Source of the DNA: Brumimicrobium sp965656195
GTDB lineage: Bacteria; Bacteroidota; Bacteroidia; Flavobacteriales_D; Crocinitomicaceae
Length of the DNA: 5,134 bases
Assembly: GCA_965656195.1 (NCBI GenBank)
Contig: CBFHJL010000147.1
Coordinates: forward strand, 1 to 5,134
Direction of reading: 5' to 3'
Made by a program: the position numbers and the translations under genes
In this document: positions 1 through 5,134 of the stretch, in pieces
Layout: the number at the start of each line of letters is the position of its first letter
How positions within the stretch are numbered: the stretch's first letter is position 1
Notes under the pieces: generated by a model
The model's input: only the letters and a program-made list of their open reading frames with translations
The model's database searches: none
What the model was told of the DNA's origin: nothing

Positions 1-420
1 ACACTTTGCAGCATCGTTTACATTAGGGCAATAACTAGTACTCCCAAGGATTCTCGGAGCATGAAAACCTCCTTCAACACTTAAGTAACCGTAATTACCC
101 GAAAGAAGTTTTCCAATCTTCAACTCGCTTCCTGCTTTTACATTAAAGGGTTTAGCGAAAGGAACTTGCTTTCCATTGAGTTGAGCATCATACTGCCCTC
201 CTGCAAGAACAATCGTAGTGCGCGCATGAAAGTAAAGCTTTGGACCCACCTGAATAAACTCTAGCACCGGTTTACCCGGATCATTATTCAGCAGATGGTT
301 TGCTAATCGGTAAGATCTGAGGTCCATAGCACCAGAGGTTGGAATTCCCTTTGATCTGAATCCCGATCGGCCTTCATCTTGAATAGTGGTGTGTAAACCA
401 GGGTCTTTAACTTCGATCAT
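1..420 (-). CDS. pxpC: 5-oxoprolinase subunit PxpC, N-terminal part (cut by window edge)
   Basis: PxpC is the larger partner of PxpB. Established work assigns the ATP-dependent activation of 5-oxoproline to PxpB-PxpC and the completion of hydrolysis to glutamate to PxpA; all act in the cytoplasm. My own translation gives 140 codons from the ATG at 420-418 with no stop before the left edge, roughly 45 percent of a typical 300-340 residue protein. Visible family motifs of the biotin-dependent carboxyltransferase/KipA-like fold are PGLHTTIQDEGR (residues 7-18), GIPTSGAMD (25-33), the ANHLLNND helix (40-47), VLAGGQ (71-76) and YLSVEGGF...LGS (112-127). The start is fixed by the family: the PG...QD.GR motif normally begins within ten residues of Met1. 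The ATG overlaps the end of pxpB by 14 bases in another frame, which implies translational coupling. Older names are KipA and 'allophanate hydrolase subunit 2'. The partner subunits next door make 5-oxoprolinase the better call than urea amidolyase. The C-terminal half is unseen, so its integrity is unknown. Confidence 0.93.
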   Translation of the reverse strand, partial: MIEVKDPGLHTTIQDEGRSGFRSKGIPTSGAMDLRSYRLANHLLNNDPGKPVLEFIQVGPKLYFHARTTIVLAGGQYDAQLNGKQVPFAKPFNVKAGSELKIGKLLSGNYGYLSVEGGFHAPRILGSTSYCPNVNDAAKC

Positions 421-1159
421 GATGCTCTTTGTAAATTTTATGGTTTAAACCTCTCAATTCGCTCAGTGAATATGTTGATAATTCCTTCTCTAGCTTTTTA
501 AAAGCTTCCGTATTGATAGTATAAAAAATGATAGCATCCCCAGCGTTTAGAAGCGTCACACTTATGTCTTCAGGATTAAATAATGGCATTGGAGATCTTC
601 CGATAATATTCCAGCCTCCGGGAGATCTAGATGGATAAATTCCAGTTTGAGCCCCAGCTATTCCAACAGCTCCTTTCGGGACGCTCTTTCTTGGTGTTGA
701 TTTTCTCGGATGATATAGTTTTTCACTTAAACCACCCAAATAAGGGAATCCAGGAAGAAAGCCCATGAAATAAACGGGATATTCTGTTGAAGTATGAAGT
801 TTTACCATTTCCTCCCTTGAGATGTTCTTGCTATTACAAAAAGATTCACCATCAATTGAATACTCGTTTTCATAACATACTGGAATATAAACCTTTTTAG
901 AATCACTTTGATTTATAAGAAAATCCTGTTTTAATTCTTGCTTTTTTAACTCATCTAAGATTAGCGCCTGCTTAAAAGGATCTTTCAGGTATACCGCTAG
1001 TTCATTGTAAGACAAAGTAATGTCTTGAATAAGCGTTCCTAATTCTTCTTTTATTTGATTGCTCCATGCCACAATTAAAGAATGAACATCTGGATCTATT
1101 TTAGCCTTCCAGTACAATCGTATACCAAAGTCTCCGAATTTTTCAACTGTGGGCTTCAT
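407..1159 (-). CDS. pxpB: 5-oxoprolinase subunit PxpB
   Basis: This is the small partner of PxpC in the cytoplasmic 5-oxoprolinase, which uses ATP to turn 5-oxo-L-proline into L-glutamate. The product is 250 residues, slightly longer than the usual 220-240. A short N-terminal domain opens with FGDFGIRLYW (8-17), matching the family's GD..l..f start, and leads to the IPVCY strand (92-96) that opens the cyclophilin-like C-terminal domain. The diagnostic motifs are all present: FMGFLPGFPYLGGL (131-144), PRKSTPRKSVPKGAVGIAG (151-169), QTGIYP (171-176) and SPGGWNIIGR (179-188). The ATG overlaps the pxpA stop as ATGA (1159-1156), and the 3' end overlaps pxpC by 14 bases, so the three genes are almost certainly cotranscribed and translationally coupled. 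The extra length is a polar tail after about residue 220 (lysine, glutamate and serine rich). In Bacillus the homologue KipI was described as an inhibitor of the sporulation kinase KinA. Nothing here suggests that role, and the pxpABC context supports the enzyme. Confidence 0.95.
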   Translation of the reverse strand: MKPTVEKFGDFGIRLYWKAKIDPDVHSLIVAWSNQIKEELGTLIQDITLSYNELAVYLKDPFKQALILDELKKQELKQDFLINQSDSKKVYIPVCYENEYSIDGESFCNSKNISREEMVKLHTSTEYPVYFMGFLPGFPYLGGLSEKLYHPRKSTPRKSVPKGAVGIAGAQTGIYPSRSPGGWNIIGRSPMPLFNPEDISVTLLNAGDAIIFYTINTEAFKKLEKELSTYSLSELRGLNHKIYKEHHDRS

Positions 1160-1887
1160 TCTTCAGAGAATTTTAAAAGTTGAGCTCTTATATATTCCAA
1201 CATAACTAAAGCCTCGGGATGATCTCCATGAATGCAGAACGTATCCGCCTTAATTGCTTGCTTTACTCCTGATACTGTTGTCACCTGCTCAAGAAAGTGC
1301 ATTTCATAAAGTTGGTTCCAAGCCTGTTCTTTTGTAGTGTGAAGCGCATTCTCCATTTTCCTGCTCACCAATGTTAGGTCCTGATTATATGCCCTATCTA
1401 TAAAGGCCTCAAACGAAAAGGAAAAGTCTGAGCCTCCGGATTGATGTAACATTGATTTATGAGGTGTGTAAATCCTTGTTTTGTATCTGGGCTGTGATAA
1501 AGTACTTAACAGTAATTCTGCTACTCTACTATCATTTGCTGATTCGTTATATAAAGCCCCATGTGCTTTGATGTGATGAACTTCTACATTTTCTTTTTCG
1601 GCAATAGTAAAGAAAAGATCTAACTGTTCTGATAAGCTTTTTCTTAATTGTTCTTCACTTATGTCCGGTCGTATTCTTCCAAAGTTTTTGCGATCAGGGT
1701 AAGAAGGGTGAGCACCAATTTTAACGTTAAACTTTTTAGCAAGCCTTATGGATTGAGTGATTGACTGCTCGTCTCCGATATGTCCACCACAAGCAATGTT
1801 ACATGAATTTAGGAGAGGCATTAACTTTTCGTCTTGACCTGCCTCTTCGCCCAGATCTGCATTGATATTCACTTCATTCGGTAGCAC
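1156..1887 (-). CDS. pxpA: 5-oxoprolinase subunit PxpA (LamB/YcsF family)
   Basis: PxpA is the hydrolytic subunit of 5-oxoprolinase. It works with PxpB-PxpC to release L-glutamate from ATP-activated 5-oxoproline. With the start chosen here the protein has 243 residues, close to the 244-255 usual in the family. Visible motifs, numbered from this start, are NINADLGE (7-14), NIACGGHIGD (30-39, usually NIACGFHAGD), IGAHPSYPDRKNFGR (57-71), IKAHGALYN (106-114, usually vKPHGALYN), FIDRAYNQDLTLVSRK (162-177) and CIHGDHPEA (218-226). The frame stays open to an ATG at 1935, but that ATG sits in the loop of the gcvP terminator, and the residues it adds (MFALFLCSNT onward) have no counterpart in the family. 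I therefore prefer the GTG at 1887-1885; the GTG at 1872-1870 is the alternative and gives 238 residues. Neither has a clear Shine-Dalgarno sequence, which is common in Bacteroidota. The stop overlaps the pxpB start by 4 bases. Family assignment is firm; the start is uncertain. Confidence 0.93.
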   Translation of the reverse strand: MLPNEVNINADLGEEAGQDEKLMPLLNSCNIACGGHIGDEQSITQSIRLAKKFNVKIGAHPSYPDRKNFGRIRPDISEEQLRKSLSEQLDLFFTIAEKENVEVHHIKAHGALYNESANDSRVAELLLSTLSQPRYKTRIYTPHKSMLHQSGGSDFSFSFEAFIDRAYNQDLTLVSRKMENALHTTKEQAWNQLYEMHFLEQVTTVSGVKQAIKADTFCIHGDHPEALVMLEYIRAQLLKFSEE

Positions 1888-1922
1888 AACCCCAAGATAT
1901 GAAATTGTATTTGAACACAAAA

Positions 1923-1949
1923 AAAGGGCGAACATTTCTGCCGCCCTTT
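1923..1949 (-). terminator. Rho-independent terminator of gcvP
   Basis: Read on the minus strand, AAAGGGCG (1949-1942) and CGCCCTTT (1930-1923) form a perfect 8-bp stem with a GC-rich core around an 11-base loop. A run of seven T follows the CGCCC core (1925-1919). It begins 20 bases past the gcvP stop codon, the usual place for an intrinsic terminator. On the plus strand the stem is followed by only three T, and no gene there needs it. It implies that most gcvP transcripts end before pxpA, so pxpABC probably relies on its own promoter or on read-through. Confidence 0.85.
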
Positions 1950-1968
1950 ATCACTATTTTGAAAGATA

Positions 1969-4857
1969 TTAAACTAATGCTTGCTCTCCCTCTTCTGCTT
2001 CGTAAGAAGAAACAGCAGGACAAGAACACATTAAGTTTCTATCCCCGAAAGCATCGTCAACTCTTCGTACAGATACCCAGAACTTATTACTTACCAAGTA
2101 AGGTAATGGGTAAGCTGCTTCCTGAGGTGAATACTTATACTCCCAGTTTTTATTAATTATACAATCCGCTGTATGAGGAGCGTTCTTTATAATATTGTTC
2201 TCTTTATCAACATAACCGTTTTCGATCTCTTTGATCTCTTTTCTGATGCTTATCATGGCATCACAAAAACGATCTAGCTCTTCTTTATCTTCCGATTCAG
2301 TAGGTTCAATCATTAAAGTTCCTGCTACTGGAAAAGAAACGGTTGGTGAATGAAAACCATAATCGATAAGTCTTTTTGCCATATCAGCAACCTCGACATT
2401 TGCAGTTTTCTTGAATTCTCGACAGTCTAAGATCATTTCGTGAGCCACAGTATTGTTAACTCCGGAGTACAATATTCCGTAATGATCTTTCAACCTTGCC
2501 TTAATGTAGTTAGCGTTAACAATCGCCATTTCTGTTGACTCTCTTAGTCCTTTAGAGCCAAGCATTTTGATGTAAGCGTAAGAAATTAAAAGTATCAATG
2601 CACTCCCATAAGGCGCTCCAGATATTCCATGAATAGGATTCTTTCCACCTACACCTTCTATTGCAACACTTCCAGGCAAGAATGGAGAAAGGTGTTCTGC
2701 AACACCAATTGGACCCATTCCAGGACCTCCTCCACCGTGAGGGATCGCAAATGTTTTATGTAGGTTTAAATGACAAACATCTGCTCCTATGTTTCCTGGG
2801 TTAGTTAATCCAACCTGAGCATTCATGTTTGCTCCATCCATGTATACCTGACCTCCATTTTCATGAACAATCGTTGTAACTTCTTTAATTCCTGGCTCAT
2901 ATACTCCGTGAGTCGATGGATAAGTTACCATCAATGCTCCAAGGTTTTCCTTGTGCTGTTCAACTTTTTCTCTGAGGTCTTCAATATCAATGTTTCCATG
3001 ATCATCGCATTTAGTAACAACGACCTTAAATCCTGCCATAACCGCGGAAGCCGGATTGGTTCCGTGAGCAGATGATGGAATGATACAGATATTTCTTTCT
3101 GGGTTACCATTTGCTTCGTGGTATGCTTTAATCACCATTAAACCTGCGTACTCTCCCTGTGCTCCAGAATTTGGTTGCAATGAAACTGAGTGGAAGCCTG
3201 TGATCTCACAAAGGTCTCTTTCCAACTCCTTAAACATTGTATGATATCCTCTTGCTTGGCTAACCGGTGCGAACGGGTGGATATTTGCAAATTCAGGCCA
3301 CGTTATTGGCATCAATTGAGCGGCAGCATTCAGTTTCATAGTACATGAACCCAATGGAATCATTGAGTGAACCAATGAAAGGTCTTTATTTTCAAGCTTC
3401 TTCAAATAACGCATCATTTTCGTTTCCGAATGGTATTTATTGAATACCTCATGCGACAAAATATCTGTTTTTCTGGAAAGCTCTTTATTCACCTCTGAAG
3501 AAATGAATGTTACCTCTTGAGATTTTTGATGAGCAGCTAATTCTAAAACTCCTACCAACCCAAGTACCTCATCATTATTTGTTCTTTCACCTACACTAAT
3601 AGTAAAAGTATTATCGTCAACATATCTCAAATTAATATGATGTTCTTCACACACTTTTTTAATGTCTTCACAAGACAATCCATTAGGCGTTTCCACCCAA
3701 ATCGTATCAAAATAATCGTTGTGCAAGACTTTATAACCCGCTCTCTCAATCGACTTATGAATCGTTGCTGTTTGATTATGAATGTTTTGAGCGATTTCTT
3801 TTAGGCCATGTGGTCCATGATAAACTCCATACATTCCAGCCATCACTGCTAATAGCGCCTGAGCTGTACAAATGTTTGATGTTGCTTTATCTCGTTTGAT
3901 GTGTTGCTCACGCGTTTGCAGCGCCATTCTGTATGCTACATTGTCATCTTTATCTTTTGACACCCCTATTATTCTTCCAGGGATGTGTCTTTTGAACTCC
4001 TCTTTCGTAGCAAAATAAGCTGCATGAGGTCCACCATAACCCATTGGTACACCAAATCGTTGAGTTGAACCACAAACGACATCCACTCCCATTTTTCCTG
4101 GAGCTTCTAAAAGAACTAAGGACATGATGTCTGCTGCTACTGCAACCTTTACACCATTTTCTGATAATTTTTTCGCAAAACCTCTTAAGTCTTTTACTCT
4201 TCCTAGTGAATCTGGATATTGAGCAAGAGCTCCAAATATTTTATCATCATTAAAATCAAAGTCTGTCGGATCACCGAACACCAATTCAATACCAAGATGG
4301 TGTGCTCTACCCTTTATAACATCAATAGTCTGAGGATATGCATATTCAGACACAAAGAACTTGTTTTTTCCTGCCTTTACATCCGCTCTTTTTCGAGCAT
4401 TGTAGAACATTATCATTGCTTCGGCTGCTGCCGTTGATTCATCAAGCAGAGATGCATTAGCTATCTCTAATCCTGTTAAATCAATAATCATTGTTTGGAA
4501 GTTCAATAACGCTTCTAAACGTCCTTGAGCTATTTCAGCCTGGTAAGGAGTGTAAGCAGTATACCATCCTGGATTTTCCAATACATTTCTCTGGATCACA
4601 GGAGGAACATTGGTTTCACTGTACCCCAGACCAATATATGACTTGAACACTTTGTTTTGAATTGCCAAACCTCCAATATGATCTAAATATTGTTTCTCGG
4701 TCATGGCTGAACTTATATCAAGTTCATTCTTTAGTCGTATTCCCGAGGGAACAGTTAAACCCATTAATTCTTCAACAGAATCAACTCCTATTGCCTTCAA
4801 CATCTCCTCTTTTTCAGTGGTCGAAGGACCAATATGCCGCTTTGAAAATGCACCCAT
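1969..4857 (-). CDS. gcvP: Glycine dehydrogenase (decarboxylating), single-chain P-protein
   Basis: This PLP enzyme of the glycine cleavage system decarboxylates glycine and transfers the aminomethyl group to the lipoyl arm of H-protein (GcvH), feeding the T- and L-proteins to yield methylene-tetrahydrofolate, ammonia and NADH. The 962-residue product matches the full-length homodimeric form (E. coli about 957) rather than the split GcvPA/GcvPB form. The N-terminal half has FSKRHIGP (4-11), YTPYQAEIAQGRLEALLNFQ (102-121) and LDESTAAAEAM (138-148). The catalytic C-terminal half has GSCTMKLN (503-510), SAHGTNPASA (596-605), YMDGANMNAQVG (672-683, with Asp674 expected to contact the PLP ring) and NLHKTFAIPHGGGGPG (698-713). 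Lys701 is the expected Schiff-base lysine. All expected motifs are present, with no frameshift or truncation. The ATG at 4857 is right: FxxRHIGP normally lies near the N terminus, and a Bacteroidota promoter ends only about 25 bases upstream. No gcvT or gcvH lies in the window. No glycine riboswitch is seen in the roughly 20-base leader. Confidence 0.98.
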   Translation of the reverse strand: MGAFSKRHIGPSTTEKEEMLKAIGVDSVEELMGLTVPSGIRLKNELDISSAMTEKQYLDHIGGLAIQNKVFKSYIGLGYSETNVPPVIQRNVLENPGWYTAYTPYQAEIAQGRLEALLNFQTMIIDLTGLEIANASLLDESTAAAEAMIMFYNARKRADVKAGKNKFFVSEYAYPQTIDVIKGRAHHLGIELVFGDPTDFDFNDDKIFGALAQYPDSLGRVKDLRGFAKKLSENGVKVAVAADIMSLVLLEAPGKMGVDVVCGSTQRFGVPMGYGGPHAAYFATKEEFKRHIPGRIIGVSKDKDDNVAYRMALQTREQHIKRDKATSNICTAQALLAVMAGMYGVYHGPHGLKEIAQNIHNQTATIHKSIERAGYKVLHNDYFDTIWVETPNGLSCEDIKKVCEEHHINLRYVDDNTFTISVGERTNNDEVLGLVGVLELAAHQKSQEVTFISSEVNKELSRKTDILSHEVFNKYHSETKMMRYLKKLENKDLSLVHSMIPLGSCTMKLNAAAQLMPITWPEFANIHPFAPVSQARGYHTMFKELERDLCEITGFHSVSLQPNSGAQGEYAGLMVIKAYHEANGNPERNICIIPSSAHGTNPASAVMAGFKVVVTKCDDHGNIDIEDLREKVEQHKENLGALMVTYPSTHGVYEPGIKEVTTIVHENGGQVYMDGANMNAQVGLTNPGNIGADVCHLNLHKTFAIPHGGGGPGMGPIGVAEHLSPFLPGSVAIEGVGGKNPIHGISGAPYGSALILLISYAYIKMLGSKGLRESTEMAIVNANYIKARLKDHYGILYSGVNNTVAHEMILDCREFKKTANVEVADMAKRLIDYGFHSPTVSFPVAGTLMIEPTESEDKEELDRFCDAMISIRKEIKEIENGYVDKENNIIKNAPHTADCIINKNWEYKYSPQEAAYPLPYLVSNKFWVSVRRVDDAFGDRNLMCSCPAVSSYEAEEGEQALV

Positions 4858-4881
4858 CTTTATCGATTTAAATTGAGACTA

Positions 4882-4912
4882 CAAATATACGCTTTCTACT
4901 ATGCATCAAAAA
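4882..4912 (-). promoter_or_regulatory. gcvP promoter, Bacteroidota type (-33 TTTG, -7 TAnnTTTG)
   Basis: Reading the minus strand, TTTTTG (4912-4907) is followed after 17 bases by TATATTTG (4889-4882), an exact match to the TAnnTTTG -7 consensus of the primary Bacteroidota sigma factor, with the TTG-type -33 element at an accepted distance. Transcription would start near 4877, giving a leader of about 20 bases before the gcvP ATG at 4857. That is too short for a riboswitch. No strong Shine-Dalgarno sequence precedes the ATG; the bases just before it are ATCGATAAAG. The elements are seen directly; the start point is inferred from the consensus. Confidence 0.75.
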
Positions 4913-5000
4913 TTATTTGCCGAATATAAACGCAGTATTACATGATTGTTAGCTACTCAACATTTGAAATATAAAAACGGTCCGCAGAATAACTGAAAAT

Positions 5001-5061
5001 GAAGTGATTTGTCACTTTTAGAACGATAGCAACAGCGCTCAAAGATTTCGTGCTGTTTTTT
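5001..5061 (+). terminator. Tandem hairpins ending in a T-run, orphan terminator-like structure
   Basis: On the plus strand, a small hairpin AAGTGA-TTTG-TCACTT (5002-5017, perfect 6-bp stem, extendable by one G-T pair) is followed 13 bases later by a second one. In the second, AACAGCGC (5031-5038) pairs with GTGCTGTT (5050-5057) through 8 pairs including one G-U, with an 11-base loop. Six T (5056-5061) and then ATTT follow. The second hairpin has the form of an intrinsic terminator facing right. No plus-strand gene lies to its left in this window, so its client is unknown. It could end a short untranslated RNA, act as an attenuator for a gene beyond the right edge, or be chance. On the minus strand no T-run follows the larger stem. 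Confidence 0.45.
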
Positions 5062-5062
5062 A

Positions 5063-5095
5063 TTTGCGAACACAACAATATATTCCCTTACTTTG
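5063..5095 (+). promoter_or_regulatory. Possible rightward promoter at the window edge
   Basis: The plus strand shows TTTG (5063-5066), then 21 bases, then TTACTTTG (5088-5095). The latter fits the Bacteroidota TAnnTTTG -7 element in seven of its eight positions, the mismatch being T for A at the second. Spacing is within the accepted range. A start near 5100 would lie just before an ATG at 5107 whose frame (MSFLRLIIY) is open for the nine codons left in the window. This suggests, weakly, a gene divergent from gcvP. Matches of this quality are common by chance in AT-rich DNA. Confidence 0.3.
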
Positions 5096-5134
5096 TCAAT
5101 ACAAATATGTCGTTTCTAAGGCTCATCATATATG

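Noticed and set aside
1..1159. Reading pxpB and pxpC as urea amidolyase/allophanate hydrolase subunits or as the KipI-KipA sporulation regulators
   Set aside because: Adjacent pxpA with overlapping reading frames is the hallmark of the 5-oxoprolinase operon. No urea carboxylase, amidase or sporulation gene is in view.
1888..1935. Hydrophobic N-terminal stretch with Cys in the long pxpA frame, resembling a lipoprotein signal
   Set aside because: PxpA is a cytoplasmic enzyme, there is no basic n-region, and the stretch is translated from terminator DNA upstream of the likely start.
1899..2156. Plus-strand open frame of 85 codons
   Set aside because: It lies opposite the 3' end of gcvP and runs into the terminator and the pxpA spacer. 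It matches no family I recognise, and the minus-strand frame is an unambiguous conserved gene.
2863..3075. Plus-strand open frame of 70 codons
   Set aside because: It is fully antisense to the conserved catalytic half of gcvP, has low-complexity composition and no promoter; it is a shadow frame.
4219..4437. Plus-strand open frame of 72 codons, rich in Cys, Ile and Ser
   Set aside because: It is fully antisense to gcvP, and its composition mirrors the gcvP codons on the other strand.
4662..4871. Plus-strand open frame of 69 codons over the gcvP start
   Set aside because: It is antisense to the conserved N terminus of gcvP, with no family resemblance or initiation signals.
4858..5134. Glycine riboswitch ahead of gcvP
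   Set aside because: The inferred leader is only about 20 bases, and I see no glycine aptamer-like paired structure on the minus strand.

Overview
The window reads almost entirely on the minus strand and suggests a member of the Bacteroidota, probably a Flavobacteriia or Cytophagia relative. The DNA is AT-rich, translation initiation lacks strong Shine-Dalgarno sites, a perfect Bacteroidota-type promoter (TAnnTTTG -7 element plus a TTTG -33 element) precedes the first gene, and the protein wording fits that phylum. The exact genus cannot be read from the sequence.

In transcription order, right to left: (1) 4858-5134 is intergenic. It holds the gcvP promoter, an unassigned hairpin pair ending in a T-run that faces right, and a weak possible promoter facing right at the window edge. 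(2) 4857-1969 is gcvP, a complete single-chain glycine decarboxylase (P-protein) of the glycine cleavage system. (3) 1968-1923 holds a Rho-independent terminator for gcvP. (4) 1887-1156, 1159-407 and 420-1 are pxpA, pxpB and pxpC, the three subunits of the prokaryotic ATP-dependent 5-oxoprolinase. They are packed with overlapping ends, and pxpC runs off the left edge.

The two parts are metabolically independent but both serve amino-acid turnover. GcvP decarboxylates glycine and passes the aminomethyl group to the lipoylated H-protein, which is encoded elsewhere. PxpABC converts 5-oxoproline (pyroglutamate), a spontaneous damage product of glutamine and glutamate, back to glutamate at the cost of ATP. 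The terminator between them suggests two transcription units.

I see no mobile element, CRISPR array, tRNA, rRNA or clearly new system. The points most worth a second look are the start codon of pxpA (the upstream ATG lies in the loop of the gcvP terminator) and the orphan terminator-like structure at 5001-5061, which could end a small RNA. Everything else looks like ordinary housekeeping metabolism.
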